Shown one piece after another: positions 1-9,631 of a stretch of DNA of 64,000 nucleotides. The stretch's first letter is position 1. The number at the start of each line of letters is the position of its first letter. Origin of the DNA: Sphingopyxis sp. BE259 (GTDB lineage Bacteria > Pseudomonadota > Alphaproteobacteria > Sphingomonadales > Sphingomonadaceae); the NCBI RefSeq assembly GCF_031457495.1, contig NZ_JAVDWM010000001.1:3336001-3400000 (forward strand), written 5' to 3'. The notes under the pieces were generated by a model, which made no database searches, was not told the DNA's origin, and worked only from the letters and a program-made list of their open reading frames with translations. Made by a program: the position numbers and the translations under genes.

Positions 1-16
1 CAGGTGCGGGGTTAGC

Positions 17-1156
17 ATGAAATTTGCGTTATCGGGCCGGCCGCTCCTCGCCATGACGATGAGCGCTGCGGTGCTTGCGGGGTGCGTCAGCAGCGCGGCG
101 ATCGTGCCGCCGCCGCGCTCGCAGGCGGCGGTGCCCAAGCCCGCAGGTTCGGTGACTGTGCCGATCGGCCAGCCGGTGCGATCGGCGATGCCGCGCCCGG
201 TCGGCCCGCTCGACCCTGGTTTTCGGCGCCCTCCCGCCGGGCTGACCGAGCGCATCCATTTTCTGTGGCGCGCCTTTCCGGGCAAGACCGGGATTGCGGT
301 GCAGCGGATCGACGGCGAATGGGCGATTGCCGAACGCGGCGGTGACCTGTTCCCGCAACAGAGCGTGTCGAAACTGTGGGTCAGCCTGACGGCGCTTGAT
401 GCGGTCGATCAGGGGCGCATCCGGCTCGATCAGCCGGTCAGGATTGGTCCGGAAGACGTGACCCTGTTCTATCAGCCGCTTGCGGCGCGCGTCCGCGCCC
501 AGGGGTCGGTGACGATGACCGTCCGCCAGCTCATCGAAACGGCGATCACCCAAAGCGACAACACCGCGAACGACAGCCTGCTGCGCACCGTGGGCGGACC
601 GGGCGCGGTGCGCGCCTATCTGGCCAAGAAAGATCTGGGGGCCATCCGCTTCGGGCCCGGTGAACGGCTGCTCCAAAGCGGCATCGCCGGGATGGCCTGG
701 CAGCAAAGCTATTCGGTCGGCCGCAATTTCGAGGCGGCGCGATCGGCGCTTTCGCCGGCAACCCGCCGCGCCGCGATGGACAATTATCTCGCCAGTCCGA
801 TGGACGGCGCCAGCCCGACGGCGGTTGCCAGCGCGCTGGCCCGGCTGGCGCGCGGCACCTTGCTGTCGCCCGAATCGACCGAATATCTGCTGGGCGTGAT
901 GAGCCGGACAAAAAGCGGCCCGAAGCGGCTGAAGGCCGGCCTGCCGCCGGGCTGGAAATTCCTGCACAAGACCGGGACGGGCCAGAATCTGGGTGGCATG
1001 ACCGCGGGCTATAACGACATCGGCATTGCCACCGCCCCCGACGGCACGCGCTATGCGATCGTCGTGTTCATGGGCAGCACCACCTCACCCATTCCGGCGC
1101 GCATGGCCTTGATGCAGGCGGTATCGAGCGCGGTCGCCGAATTTCATGGAAGATAA
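17..1156 (+). CDS. Class A beta-lactamase-type serine hydrolase, lipoprotein
   Basis: This is a 379-residue exported protein. The N-terminus has a hydrophobic stretch and a lipobox ending LAGC with Cys23, so it is probably a lipoprotein. A proline-rich linker (about 30-75) leads to a serine beta-lactamase/transpeptidase domain. The active-site motifs are in the class A order: SVSK at 116-119 (nucleophile Ser116), SDN at 180-182 and KTG at 318-320. An ExxLN omega-loop glutamate motif is not obvious, so true beta-lactamase activity is uncertain. A D,D-peptidase or a muropeptide-sensing hydrolase is equally possible. A small lipoprotein gene starts 6 nt after the stop codon, so the two are likely co-transcribed. 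Family assignment is firm; the substrate is not known. Confidence 0.85.
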   Translation: MKFALSGRPLLAMTMSAAVLAGCVSSAAIVPPPRSQAAVPKPAGSVTVPIGQPVRSAMPRPVGPLDPGFRRPPAGLTERIHFLWRAFPGKTGIAVQRIDGEWAIAERGGDLFPQQSVSKLWVSLTALDAVDQGRIRLDQPVRIGPEDVTLFYQPLAARVRAQGSVTMTVRQLIETAITQSDNTANDSLLRTVGGPGAVRAYLAKKDLGAIRFGPGERLLQSGIAGMAWQQSYSVGRNFEAARSALSPATRRAAMDNYLASPMDGASPTAVASALARLARGTLLSPESTEYLLGVMSRTKSGPKRLKAGLPPGWKFLHKTGTGQNLGGMTAGYNDIGIATAPDGTRYAIVVFMGSTTSPIPARMALMQAVSSAVAEFHGR

Positions 1157-1162
1157 TCGCTG

Positions 1163-1468
1163 ATGCGGATCGCTATTCTCTCCCTGTCGGCGCTCGCCTT
1201 AGCCGCCTGCGCCACTCCCGAAACGCGGCTCCGCACCGGACTGGTCAACGCCGGCCTGTCGCAATCGATCGCGTCGTGCATGGCCGAACGGATGGTTGAC
1301 CGGCTGTCGCTGCTCCAGCTGCGCCGCCTGGGTTCGCTATCGACCCTGAAGGACAAAAGAATGAGCGACTTGTCGCTCAACCAGTTCCTCCACAAGGTCC
1401 GCGCCCTGAAAGACCCCGAGATCTTGACGGTCACGACAAGCTCGGCCGCGCTCTGCGCTTTTCGCTAG
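1163..1468 (+). CDS. Small lipoprotein of unknown function
   Basis: This encodes 101 residues. The signal sequence ends in LALAAC with the lipidated Cys at position 16, followed by ATPE. The rest is a compact, partly helical domain with two further cysteines, one near the middle (SIASCMAER) and one four residues from the end, which could form a disulfide in the periplasm. No catalytic motif is visible and I do not recognise the family. The 6-nt gap after the serine hydrolase gene suggests a bicistronic unit, so it may act with that enzyme in the cell envelope. sucC lies about 100 nt downstream in the same direction. Confidence 0.7.
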   Translation: MRIAILSLSALALAACATPETRLRTGLVNAGLSQSIASCMAERMVDRLSLLQLRRLGSLSTLKDKRMSDLSLNQFLHKVRALKDPEILTVTTSSAALCAFR

Positions 1469-1570
1469 GCAAGATTATCTGGGGCGCTGCGGGGTAGCCT
1501 TGCCCGCCAACTTGTGCTTAGGCGGCGCCAATTCTCCCCGCCCCAAGACTCGAAAGGCCCGGCAGACCTC

Positions 1571-2776
1571 ATGAACATCCACGAATATCAGGCGAAAGAA
1601 CTGCTCGCGAAATATGGCGTTGCGGTGCCCAAGGGCATTGCCGCGATGAGTGTCGAAGAAGCTGTCGCCGCGGCGAAGCAGCTCCCCGGGCCGCTTTACG
1701 TGGTGAAATCGCAGATTCATGCGGGCGGCCGCGGCAAGGGCAAGTTCAAGGAGCTCGGCCCCGATGCCAAGGGCGGCGTCCGCCTCGCCAAGACGATCGA
1801 AGAGGTTGAAGCGCATGCGAAAGACATGCTCGGCAACACGCTGGTGACGATCCAGACCGGTGACGCCGGCAAGCAGGTCAACCGCCTCTACATCACCGAC
1901 GGCGCCGACATTAAGCAGGAATTCTATCTCGCCTTGCTCGTTGATCGTGGATCGAGCCGCGTCGCGGTCGTCGCTTCGACCGAAGGCGGCATGGACATCG
2001 AAACCGTCGCGCACGACACGCCGGAAAAGATCCACACGATTACCATCGATCCCGCCACGGGCCTCCAGCCGCACCACGGCCGCAGCGTTGCCGCGGCGCT
2101 TGGGCTGTCGGGCGATCTGGCGAAACAGGCTGCCAAGGTTCTGGCCGGTTTGTACGCCGCATTCCTCGGCACCGATGCCGAACAGATCGAAATCAACCCC
2201 CTCGCCGTGTGCGAAGGCAAGGATGGCGACGAACTGCTGGTGCTCGACGCCAAGGTCGCGTTCGACGGCAATGCGATGTTCCGCCACAAGGATCTGGCCG
2301 AGCTGCGCGACCTGACCGAAGAAGACCCGGCCGAGGTCGAGGCGTCGGAATATGACCTCGCTTACATCAAGCTCGATGGCAATATCGGCTGCATGGTGAA
2401 TGGCGCGGGCCTCGCGATGGCGACGATGGACATCATCAAATTGAACGGCGAATTCCCCGCCAACTTCCTCGACGTCGGCGGCGGCGCTTCGAAGGAAAAG
2501 GTTACCGCGGCGTTCAAGATCATTCTGAAGGATCCCGCGGTGAAGGGCATCCTCGTCAACATCTTTGGCGGCATCATGAAGTGCGACATCATCGCCGACG
2601 GCATCGTCGCGGCGGCGAAGGAAGTGAATCTGTCGGTGCCTTTGGTCGTCCGCCTGGAAGGCACGAATGTGCAGCAGGGTAAGGACATCCTCGCCAATTC
2701 CGGGCTGCCGATCGTCGCGGCCAACGATCTGGGCGATGCGGCAAAGAAGATTGTCGCGGAAGTCCGCGCGGCTTGA
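1571..2776 (+). CDS. sucC: Succinyl-CoA synthetase (ADP-forming) beta subunit
   Basis: This is the 401-residue beta subunit of the TCA-cycle enzyme that converts succinyl-CoA to succinate with formation of a nucleoside triphosphate. The start is the ATG giving [16 protein letters not shown], the family's standard N-terminus; an earlier in-frame start would add an unconserved tail. The ATP-grasp domain fills about residues 1-235, with the nucleotide-binding segment [12 protein letters not shown]. The CoA-ligase domain follows with [15 protein letters not shown] near residue 270 and [13 protein letters not shown]. The length is usual. The odd point is the neighbourhood: the alpha subunit gene sucD, normally directly downstream, is absent, and the next genes are a repeat and etfBA. 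The alpha subunit must be encoded elsewhere. Confidence 0.97.
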   Translation: MNIHEYQAKELLAKYGVAVPKGIAAMSVEEAVAAAKQLPGPLYVVKSQIHAGGRGKGKFKELGPDAKGGVRLAKTIEEVEAHAKDMLGNTLVTIQTGDAGKQVNRLYITDGADIKQEFYLALLVDRGSSRVAVVASTEGGMDIETVAHDTPEKIHTITIDPATGLQPHHGRSVAAALGLSGDLAKQAAKVLAGLYAAFLGTDAEQIEINPLAVCEGKDGDELLVLDAKVAFDGNAMFRHKDLAELRDLTEEDPAEVEASEYDLAYIKLDGNIGCMVNGAGLAMATMDIIKLNGEFPANFLDVGGGASKEKVTAAFKIILKDPAVKGILVNIFGGIMKCDIIADGIVAAAKEVNLSVPLVVRLEGTNVQQGKDILANSGLPIVAANDLGDAAKKIVAEVRAA

Positions 2777-2783
2777 TTTACTT

Positions 2784-2925
2784 GCCTCTCCCCCTTGGGG
2801 GAGAGGCAGCGAGCCCCGGATCAAGTCCGGGGCGCAGCGGTGAGGGCGGCAACGTCCAGGCCCTCACCAAGTCCGACTAGGTCCTGTGGACCAAGTCTCC
2901 CTATCCTCTCCCCCACGGGGAGAGG
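2784..2925. repeat. Composite intergenic inverted repeats (three hairpins)
   Basis: Three perfect or near-perfect hairpins stand in series between sucC and etfB. One is at 2784-2807 (10-bp arms GCCTCTCCCC), one at 2814-2832 (arms CCCCGGA/TCCGGGG) and one at 2905-2925 (arms CCTCTCCCC). The centre arm resembles the arms of the repeats at 6961 and 10489, while the outer ones belong to a CCTCTCCC-rich family. The first hairpin could also end sucC transcription, although it has no T-run. Confidence 0.7.
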
Positions 2926-2933
2926 AAGCTAGG

Positions 2934-2949
2934 TTGACGTTTACGTAAA
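2934..2949 (+). promoter_or_regulatory. Candidate operator upstream of etfBA
   Basis: TTGACGTTTACGTAAA is a 16-bp imperfect palindrome (12 of 16 positions symmetric) about 50 bp before the etfB start. Its left half matches the perfect palindrome before the PQQ dehydrogenase at 10640. The TTGACG also fits a -35 element. Motifs of this type (TTGACGT..ACGT.AA) are reported for LiuR, a MerR-family regulator of branched-chain amino acid and acyl-CoA genes. Assigning it to a LiuR-like regulator is inference. Confidence 0.5.
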
Positions 2950-2997
2950 GCGCAATTATGGCGCAGTGCACAATTTGCTGAGAGGAGCTTTAGGCCC

Positions 2998-3747
2998 ATG
3001 AAAATCCTCGTCCCCGTCAAGCGGGTGCTCGATTACAACGTCAAGCCGCGGGTCAAATCCGACGGCACTGGCGTCGATCTGGCGAATGTCAAAATGTCGA
3101 TGAACCCGTTCGACGAGATCGGGATCGAAGAAGCGATCCGCCTGAAAGAAAAGGGCGTTGCGACCGAGGTCGTGGCGATCAGCGTCGGCCCGGCGAAGGC
3201 ACAGGAAACGCTGCGCACCGCGCTCGCGATGGGCGCCGACCGTGCGATCCTGGTCCAGACCGACGACGATGTCGAACCGCTGGCGCTCGCGAAAATCTTC
3301 AAGGCGATCGCTGACGCCGAAACGCCCGGCCTTGTTATCCTCGGCAAGCAGGCGATCGACGGCGACAACAACCAGACCGGCCAGATGCTCGCCGCGCTCA
3401 CCGGTTGGGCGCAGGGCACCTTTGCCAGCGCGGTCAATGTCGAGGGCGATCATGTCAACGTGACCCGCGAAGTCGACGGCGGTCTTGAGACGGTGAAGCT
3501 CAAGCTTCCCGCGATCGTCACCACCGACCTGCGTCTGAACGAGCCGCGCTATGCCTCGCTGCCGAATATCATGAAGGCGAAGTCGAAGCCGCTCGATACC
3601 AAGACCCCGGCTGACTACGGTGTCGACACGGCGCCGCGGGTCAAGACGGTCAAGGTGTCGGAACCGCCCGTCCGCTCGGCGGGTGTCAAGGTCGCCGATG
3701 TCGATGAACTGGTTGCCAAGTTGAAGGCGATGGGAGTGCACTCATGA
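2998..3747 (+). CDS. etfB: Electron transfer flavoprotein beta subunit
   Basis: The product is the 249-residue ETF beta subunit. It binds AMP and, with ETF alpha, shuttles electrons from acyl-CoA and related dehydrogenases to ETF-ubiquinone oxidoreductase. The N-terminus [18 protein letters not shown] and the central [21 protein letters not shown] block near residues 118-137 are family signatures (AMP-binding region). The start has a good ribosome site (gagaggag) about 10 nt upstream. The stop codon overlaps the etfA start as ATGA, so the two subunits are translationally coupled. A palindromic operator-like site lies about 50 bp upstream. Confidence 0.97.
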   Translation: MKILVPVKRVLDYNVKPRVKSDGTGVDLANVKMSMNPFDEIGIEEAIRLKEKGVATEVVAISVGPAKAQETLRTALAMGADRAILVQTDDDVEPLALAKIFKAIADAETPGLVILGKQAIDGDNNQTGQMLAALTGWAQGTFASAVNVEGDHVNVTREVDGGLETVKLKLPAIVTTDLRLNEPRYASLPNIMKAKSKPLDTKTPADYGVDTAPRVKTVKVSEPPVRSAGVKVADVDELVAKLKAMGVHS

Positions 3748-4673
3748 AAACGCTCGTTTGGGTCGAACATGACGGCAAGGCCGTCAAGGACGCCACGCTC
3801 GCAGTGGTTACCGCCGCGTCGCAGCTTGGCGAAGTCCATCTGCTCGTCGCGGGTAGCGGCGTCGATGCCGTTGCCAAGGAAGCCGCGCAGATCGCGGGCG
3901 TGGGCAAGGTGCATGTCGCCGACAACGCCGCCTTCGATCACAATCTGCCCGAAAATGTCGCGCCGCTCGTCGCCGAGCTGATGGCGAGCCATGATGCGTT
4001 CCTCGCGCCTGCGACGACGACCGGCAAGAATATCGCGCCGCGCGTCGCCGCGTTGCTCGACGTGATGCAGATTTCGGAAATCCTGTCGGTCGAAGGTCCG
4101 AAGACCTTCACCCGCCCGATTTACGCGGGCAACGCGATCGCAACCGTCGAATCGTCGGACGCCAAGCTCGTCCTCACCGTCCGCGGCACCGCGTTCGACA
4201 AGGCGGCCACCTCGGGCGGTTCGGGCACGGTCGAAGCCGTTGGCGGCGGCAGCGACGCGGGTATTGCGACCTTCGTCGGCGCCGAAATCGCCAAGCAGGA
4301 TCGTCCCGAACTGACCTCCGCCAAGATCATCGTATCGGGCGGCCGCGCGCTGGGTTCGAGCGAGAAATATCAGGAAGTGATCGTCCCGCTCGCCGACAAG
4401 CTGAACGCCGCGCTCGGTGCCAGCCGCGCCGCGGTCGATGCAGGCTATGTCCCCAACGACTATCAGGTCGGCCAGACCGGCAAGATCGTCGCCCCGCAGG
4501 TCTATTTCGCGATCGGCATCTCGGGCGCGATCCAGCATCTTGCGGGCATGAAGGACAGCAAGACGATCGTCGCGATCAACAAGGACGAGGACGCCCCGAT
4601 CTTCCAGGTCGCCGACTTCGGCCTCGTCGCCGATCTGTTCAGCGCGGTCCCCGACCTGACCGCCAAGATCTGA
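3744..4673 (+). CDS. etfA: Electron transfer flavoprotein alpha subunit
   Basis: The product is the 309-residue FAD-binding ETF subunit, partner of etfB in a 1:1 heterodimer. The C-terminal half carries the FAD domain, with [12 protein letters not shown] near residue 195 and the signature [20 protein letters not shown] at about 253-272, followed by [14 protein letters not shown]. Length and motif order are normal. Translation starts inside the etfB stop codon. A strong GC hairpin with flanking A and T runs follows directly, so etfBA appears to end as a two-gene operon. Confidence 0.97.
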   Translation: MKTLVWVEHDGKAVKDATLAVVTAASQLGEVHLLVAGSGVDAVAKEAAQIAGVGKVHVADNAAFDHNLPENVAPLVAELMASHDAFLAPATTTGKNIAPRVAALLDVMQISEILSVEGPKTFTRPIYAGNAIATVESSDAKLVLTVRGTAFDKAATSGGSGTVEAVGGGSDAGIATFVGAEIAKQDRPELTSAKIIVSGGRALGSSEKYQEVIVPLADKLNAALGASRAAVDAGYVPNDYQVGQTGKIVAPQVYFAIGISGAIQHLAGMKDSKTIVAINKDEDAPIFQVADFGLVADLFSAVPDLTAKI

Positions 4674-4696
4674 ACCGTCCAAGCGAAGATGACAGG

Positions 4697-4728
4697 AAAA
4701 GGGCGGCGCTGCGGAGCCGCCCTTTTTC
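4697..4728. terminator. Bidirectional rho-independent terminator
   Basis: A 7-bp stem GGGCGGC/GCCGCCC with a short loop is flanked by AAAA on the left and TTTTT on the right. It sits between the convergent ends of etfA and the ATPase gene and can serve both. Confidence 0.8.
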
Positions 4729-4739
4729 GTTGGCGGGCC

Positions 4740-6212
4740 TTATTCGGCCTCGGTGCTCAGCCCCAGCTCGGGGATACCGATCGAGCGGCGCCCGCCGAAA
4801 TCGGAGCGCACGACGATTGCGCCCTGTTTTTCCATATACTCGACCAATCGCCTGATGCGCCCCGGCGAGCGGCTGCCATAGGCGCGCCCCAGCACGTCGT
4901 CGTCGGGACAGATGTCGCCATCCATCGCAGCGCGCGCGATTTGCAGAAACGGCGCCAGCATGTCGTCGGGCAATCGCTCGCCGACGCGCAGCGCCTCGGC
5001 CCAGCGCGGCTCGGACGGATCGAAGACCCCACCTTTGGCCAGCGCAAAGCGGCGGCGGAACGCGGCGAGATCGAGCGGCACCTTTTTCAACTTCGCCATC
5101 CGGCACCGCACCGAAAAATCCTGATAAAGAAAGGCTTCGGGCTGAAAGGCGGTGTCGGGGTCGGTCAGCATCTCTTCGAGCATCGCGATCACCACCGCGT
5201 CGCTTTGCTCCGCCTCTTCGACCGCGGCGACGATGTCGAGCACCACCGGGGCGTCGCGGTCCTCATGCAGCCCCTCGACCGCCGCGATGCGTTCGAGCAC
5301 TTCGCTCGCCGCGATCGGCTCGGGTTCGGGGGCAAGGGTGCGCGGCGCCATCGGCGCCTCCATCTCGGTGAACAGCATCGACCGCATGTCGGCCCCGCCC
5401 GCCACTGGCAACGGCATCAGGCTGTGCGTCCCCATCCGCGTGGCGGTCTGCGTCGCGCCGATGCGGATCGACAGCGGACGGCGCGAGATTGCCGGGCCGA
5501 GTCCCAGGAAATGCCCACGTTCCAGATCGCGGATCGCCTCCGCCTGCCGCCGCTCCATCCCGAGCAGGTCTGCGGCGCGCGCCATGTCGATGTCCAGGAA
5601 GGTGCGCCCCATCAGGAAATTGCTCGCCTCGGCCGCGACATTCTTCGCGAGCTTCGCCAGCCGCTGCGTCGCAATCGCGCCGGCGAGGCCGCGCTTGCGC
5701 CCGCGGCACATCAGGTTTGTCATCGCCGACAGGCTGGCGCGGCGGACATTGTCGGACACGTCGCCCGCGACGCTCGGCGCGAACATCTGTGCCTCGTCGA
5801 CCACCACCAGCGCCGGAAACCAATGCTCGCGCGGCGCATCGAATAATGCGTTCAAAAACGCCGCGGCGCAGGTCATTTGCGCCTCAATATCGAGCGATTC
5901 CAGGCTGAGGACGATCGACGCGCGATGTTCGCGGATGCGCGCGCCCATCGCCGCGATCTCGCGCTCGTTATAGTCGCCGCCGTTGATCACGACATGGCTG
6001 TAGGCATCGGCGAGCGTGACGAAATCACCCTCGGGATCGATGACGATCTGCTGCACCAGTTCGGCGCTTTCCTCGAGGATGCGGCGCAGCAGGTGCGACT
6101 TGCCCGACCCTGAATTGCCCTGGACGAGCAGCCGCGTCGCCAGCAGCTCCTGCACGTCGATGCGCACGTTTTGCCCCGCGGCGTCGGTCCCGATGTCGAT
6201 GCTGGTCTTCAC
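4740..6212 (-). CDS. HerA/FtsK-type P-loop ATPase (DUF87-like)
   Basis: This is a hexameric-type ATPase of about 490 residues from the GTG start used here (VKTSIDIG). An ATG at 6302 would extend it by 30 residues but leave only 20 bp to the divergent gene, so the GTG is preferred. Walker A is GNSGSGKSH near residues 32-40, then IVIDPEGDF, and Walker [11 protein letters not shown] near residue 160. These are typical of HerA-like ATP-binding proteins, which translocate DNA or drive repair and mobile functions. The C-terminal third (from about 330) is acidic and looks like a separate regulatory domain ending in a winged-helix-like segment. No NurA nuclease gene is adjacent, so the partner is unknown. 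Confidence 0.8.
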   Translation of the reverse strand: MKTSIDIGTDAAGQNVRIDVQELLATRLLVQGNSGSGKSHLLRRILEESAELVQQIVIDPEGDFVTLADAYSHVVINGGDYNEREIAAMGARIREHRASIVLSLESLDIEAQMTCAAAFLNALFDAPREHWFPALVVVDEAQMFAPSVAGDVSDNVRRASLSAMTNLMCRGRKRGLAGAIATQRLAKLAKNVAAEASNFLMGRTFLDIDMARAADLLGMERRQAEAIRDLERGHFLGLGPAISRRPLSIRIGATQTATRMGTHSLMPLPVAGGADMRSMLFTEMEAPMAPRTLAPEPEPIAASEVLERIAAVEGLHEDRDAPVVLDIVAAVEEAEQSDAVVIAMLEEMLTDPDTAFQPEAFLYQDFSVRCRMAKLKKVPLDLAAFRRRFALAKGGVFDPSEPRWAEALRVGERLPDDMLAPFLQIARAAMDGDICPDDDVLGRAYGSRSPGRIRRLVEYMEKQGAIVVRSDFGGRRSIGIPELGLSTEAE

Positions 6213-6322
6213 GGACGCCGCCCTATCGGGCGCCCATCCGAATGACAACCGGGCCAGCTTTCGGATCGCCCGATTTTGCCACGCGACCTTGCAAAGCCGC
6301 ATGAAACCGCGAAAAGGGCGCC

Positions 6323-6583
6323 ATGGATTTCGACGACCAGCTCCGCCGCTATTTCGGCACCGCCGACCTCGCGGCGATCCACCCCGAGGCGCACGCCGCA
6401 GGCACCGAACGCATGCGCGTCGACTTCGGCCTGGAGACCAACCCCGGCCGCCGCTTCGCTTTATGGGCGCTGATGTACATGCTCGGCGTCGCGCCCGATC
6501 TCGACGTCGCGTTCAAGGATGAGGGCGAGCGCAACACCGCGCGCGATTTCATGGATATGGTCGACCGGGCTGGCGAGGGTTGA
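6323..6583 (+). CDS. Conserved hypothetical protein, 86 residues
   Basis: This encodes a small soluble acidic protein with no signal peptide or membrane segment. It begins MDFDDQLRRYFGTADLA, is mostly helical, and has a short hydrophobic helix (FALWALMYMLGVAP) in the middle. I do not recognise a named family, although the composition and codon use match the neighbours and the reading frame is intact. It is divergent from the HerA-like ATPase with about 110 bp between starts, so the two may share a promoter region. Function unknown. Confidence 0.65.
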   Translation: MDFDDQLRRYFGTADLAAIHPEAHAAGTERMRVDFGLETNPGRRFALWALMYMLGVAPDLDVAFKDEGERNTARDFMDMVDRAGEG

Positions 6584-6635
6584 TCTGGAGTGTCAGGAAA
6601 ACGACCGGAAGCGGACGTTCCGCATTTCTTGACTT

Positions 6636-6714
6636 CGTCATCCCCGCGAAAGCGGGGACCCAGAGCGTGCGTCGGCGGGCCTGTCCCTGGGTTCCCGCTT
6701 TCGCGGGAATGACG
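6636..6714. repeat. Intergenic inverted repeat, CGTCAT...ATGACG family
   Basis: Two arms of about 28 bp face each other, the left starting CGTCATCCCCGCGAAAGC and the right ending GCTTTCGCGGGAATGACG. Each arm is itself a small hairpin. The inner segment CAGAGCGTGCGT recurs in the repeat at 37390, so these two are close copies. Confidence 0.8.
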
Positions 6715-6960
6715 AGGGTGGGGAATAGCAGCTCCCCACCTCCAAGCGGACGCGGCCTTCAAATAGTCCTTTCCTACATTATCCGGCTATGCCAGCCTTC
6801 ATCCGGCTCTTTCATTTGGTGAACGAAAGCGGTCGCTGCCCGGCTTACGGGTGCGACCACGGCGGAGCGTGCCAGGCGCGTCCAGCACGCCGCGAGTTCC
6901 AAATCGGGAGGCGCACAGGGCTGAACTTTACTGAACTTTGAAAAAGCGGACCTTACCCAT

Positions 6961-7032
6961 CGTCATCCCGGACTTGATCCGGGATCCATGGCCACGCTCG
7001 CCTTCTGGACCCCGATCAAGTCCGGGAAGACG
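6961..7032. repeat. Intergenic inverted repeat, CGTCAT...GACG family
   Basis: The arms start CGTCATCCCGGACTTGATCC and end in GATCAAGTCCGGGAAGACG. It is nearly the same element as the one at 10489-10570, with one arm partly decayed. Confidence 0.8.
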
Positions 7033-7210
7033 AGGCGGATTGCGTGGCCTCCTCCAAATTTCAACGCCGTGTTAACCATACAACAACCCCCGTCATCGTA
7101 ATTTTACAAAGCCATCCGCTTTTCCCTTGCGGTAGGGCGGCGGCATCGCCACGTTGCATTTCTAAGGGGGCCGCTCTCCCCGGCCTGGTCCCCGCAAGGA
7201 GATGAAGACC

Positions 7211-9553
7211 ATGCCGTCCTTTTCGGAGAGCCTCGAAAAGACCCTGCACAATGCGCTGAAAGCCGCGTCGGAGCGCCACCACGAATATGCGACGTTGGAG
7301 CATCTGCTCTTCGCGCTGATCGACGACGACCATGCCGCCGAAGTCATGCGCGCCTGCGGCGTCGCGATCGACGACCTGCAATCAGCGGTCGTCCATTATC
7401 TCGACACCGAACTCGACAGTTTGAAGGTTGAGGGGCACAGCGACCCGTCGCCGACGAGCGGGTTCCAGCGCGTCGTCCAGCGCGCGATCCTGCACGTCCA
7501 GTCGTCGGGCAAGGATGAAGTCACCGGCGCCAACGTCCTCGTCGCGCTGTTCTCCGAACGCGAAAGCTACGCGGTTTACTTCCTGCAGCAGCAGGATTTG
7601 ACGCGCCTCGATGCGGTCTCCTACCTCAGCCACGGCGTCGGCAAGGGCGGCAAACCCTCGCCGCAGGCCGAGCCCGAGGAGAAGGAAGAAACGAAGGACA
7701 AGGACAGCAGCGGCAAGAACAAGAAGGAAACCGCGCTCGACCAGTTCACCGTCAACCTCAACGAGAAAGCCAAGATCGGCAAGGTCGATCCGCTGATCGG
7801 CCGCGGCGCCGAGGTCGATCGCACGATCCAGATCCTCTGCCGCCGGTCAAAGAACAACCCACTTTATGTCGGCGATCCCGGCGTCGGCAAGACCGCGATC
7901 GCCGAGGGCCTCGCGCGCAAGATTATCGAGGGTGACGTGCCCGAGGTGCTGCTGCCCGCGGTCATCTATTCGCTCGACATGGGCGCGCTGCTCGCCGGCA
8001 CGCGCTATCGCGGCGATTTCGAGGAGCGGCTGAAACAGGTCGTGACCGAACTCGAAGGCTTGCCACACGCGATATTGTTCATCGACGAGATCCATACCGT
8101 CATCGGTGCGGGTGCTACTTCGGGTGGCGCGATGGACGCATCGAACCTGCTCAAGCCCGCGCTGTCCGGCGGCGTTATCCGCTGCATCGGCTCGACGACG
8201 TACAAGGAGTTCCGCAACCATTTCGAAAAAGACCGCGCGTTGCTGCGCCGGTTCCAGAAGATCGATGTGGTCGAACCGACGCTGGAAGACACCAAGAAGA
8301 TTCTCGCCGGGCTGCGCAGCGCGTTCGAGAGCCATCATCAGGTGCGCTATACCCCCGATGCGATCAACGCCGCGGTCGAGCTGTCGGCACGCTACATCAA
8401 CGACCGCAAATTGCCCGACAAGGCGATCGACGTGATCGACGAGGTTGGCGCGATGCAGATGCTCGTCGCCCCGTCGAAGCGCAAGAAGACGATCACCGCG
8501 AAAGAGATCGAGGCGGTGATCGCGACGATGGCGCGCATCCCGCCCAAATCGGTGTCGAGCGACGACAAGGCGACCCTCGCCAGCCTCGAAACCGACCTGA
8601 AACGCGTCGTGTTCGGGCAGAACACCGCGATCGAGGTGCTGTCGTCGGCGATCAAGCTCTCCCGTGCGGGCCTGCGCGATCCCGAAAAGCCGATCGGCAA
8701 CTATCTGTTCAGCGGACCTACGGGGGTCGGCAAGACCGAGGTCGCCAAGCAGCTCGCGTCGATCATGGGCATTCCGCTCCAGCGGTTCGACATGAGCGAA
8801 TATATGGAGCGCCATTCGGTCAGCCGCCTGATCGGTGCACCGCCGGGCTATGTCGGTTACGATCAGGGTGGCCTGCTCACCGATGCGATCGACCAGAATC
8901 CGCATTGCGTGCTGCTGCTCGACGAGATCGAAAAGGCGCATCCCGACCTGTTCAACATCCTGCTCCAGGTCATGGACAACGGCCGCCTGACCGATCACCA
9001 CGGCAAGACCGTCGATTTCCGCAACGTCATCCTGATCATGACGACCAATGCGGGCGCCAGCGACATGGCGCGCGAGTCGATCGGTTTCGGCCAATCGACA
9101 CGCGAGGATGTCCAGGAAGAGGCGGTAAAGCGCATGTTCACCCCCGAATTCCGCAATCGCCTCGATGCGATCGTCCCCTTCGGCTATCTGCCGCCCGAGG
9201 TTGTCGCGCGCGTCGTCGACAAGTTCATCCTCGAACTCGAGCTGCAATTGGCCGACCGCAACGTCCACATCCAGCTCGACGATGCGGCGCGCGAATGGCT
9301 GACCGGCAAGGGTTATGACAAGCTGTACGGCGCGCGCCCGATGGGCCGCCTGATCCAGGAAAAGATCAAACAGCCGCTTGCTGAAGAACTGCTGTTCGGC
9401 AAGCTGGTCCATGGCGGCGAGGTCAAGGTGAAGATGAAGACCGGCGACGACGCCCATGTCGGCAATCCGCTCGCCTTCGAAATCGTCTCGGCCCCGCCGA
9501 AAGCTGGCAAGGGCAAGCCGAAGGCCGACAAGGCGAAGAAGGCGGCGGAGTAA
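7211..9553 (+). CDS. clpA: ATP-dependent Clp protease ATP-binding subunit ClpA
   Basis: This is the 780-residue AAA+ unfoldase that feeds substrates to ClpP. The start used is the ATG giving MPSFSESLEKTL, with aaggag 10 nt upstream; the ATG 9 nt earlier lies too close to that site. The Clp N-domain occupies about residues 1-145, followed by a charged linker rich in E and K (about 155-178). AAA module D1 has Walker A GDPGVGKTA at 221-229 and D2 has GPTGVGKTE at 502-510. A lysine-rich tail ends the protein. The usual upstream partner gene clpS is not here. A GC hairpin follows, then map. Confidence 0.96.
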   Translation: MPSFSESLEKTLHNALKAASERHHEYATLEHLLFALIDDDHAAEVMRACGVAIDDLQSAVVHYLDTELDSLKVEGHSDPSPTSGFQRVVQRAILHVQSSGKDEVTGANVLVALFSERESYAVYFLQQQDLTRLDAVSYLSHGVGKGGKPSPQAEPEEKEETKDKDSSGKNKKETALDQFTVNLNEKAKIGKVDPLIGRGAEVDRTIQILCRRSKNNPLYVGDPGVGKTAIAEGLARKIIEGDVPEVLLPAVIYSLDMGALLAGTRYRGDFEERLKQVVTELEGLPHAILFIDEIHTVIGAGATSGGAMDASNLLKPALSGGVIRCIGSTTYKEFRNHFEKDRALLRRFQKIDVVEPTLEDTKKILAGLRSAFESHHQVRYTPDAINAAVELSARYINDRKLPDKAIDVIDEVGAMQMLVAPSKRKKTITAKEIEAVIATMARIPPKSVSSDDKATLASLETDLKRVVFGQNTAIEVLSSAIKLSRAGLRDPEKPIGNYLFSGPTGVGKTEVAKQLASIMGIPLQRFDMSEYMERHSVSRLIGAPPGYVGYDQGGLLTDAIDQNPHCVLLLDEIEKAHPDLFNILLQVMDNGRLTDHHGKTVDFRNVILIMTTNAGASDMARESIGFGQSTREDVQEEAVKRMFTPEFRNRLDAIVPFGYLPPEVVARVVDKFILELELQLADRNVHIQLDDAAREWLTGKGYDKLYGARPMGRLIQEKIKQPLAEELLFGKLVHGGEVKVKMKTGDDAHVGNPLAFEIVSAPPKAGKGKPKADKAKKAAE

Positions 9554-9564
9554 GCTAACCCGTT

Positions 9565-9590
9565 CCCCTCCCGCAAGCGGGAGGGGTTTA
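9565..9590 (+). terminator. Hairpin after clpA, likely terminator
   Basis: Two perfect 10-bp arms (CCCCTCCCGC and its complement) with an AA loop are followed by TTTA. The same 22-bp palindrome occurs exactly at 44023-44044, so it may be a mobile or repeated hairpin used as a terminator. Confidence 0.55.
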
Positions 9591-9631
9591 CCGCCCTCGC
9601 AATTCGGCGCCATATCGCTTATATCACCCCC

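Larger units (their letters stand above)
6584..7210. other. Intergenic region before clpA
   Basis: This region holds two long inverted repeats (6636-6714 and 6961-7032). No tRNA, small RNA or credible reading frame was recognised in the remainder. A short direct repeat, TGAACTTTACTGAACTTT, lies near 6922. The last 80 bp are more AT-rich and probably carry the clpA promoter, but I cannot place its boxes with confidence. Confidence 0.5.

Noticed and set aside
17..1156. Antibiotic-resistance beta-lactamase
   Set aside because: The class A motif order is present, but an omega-loop Glu motif is not evident and the gene sits in a core context, so resistance should not be claimed.
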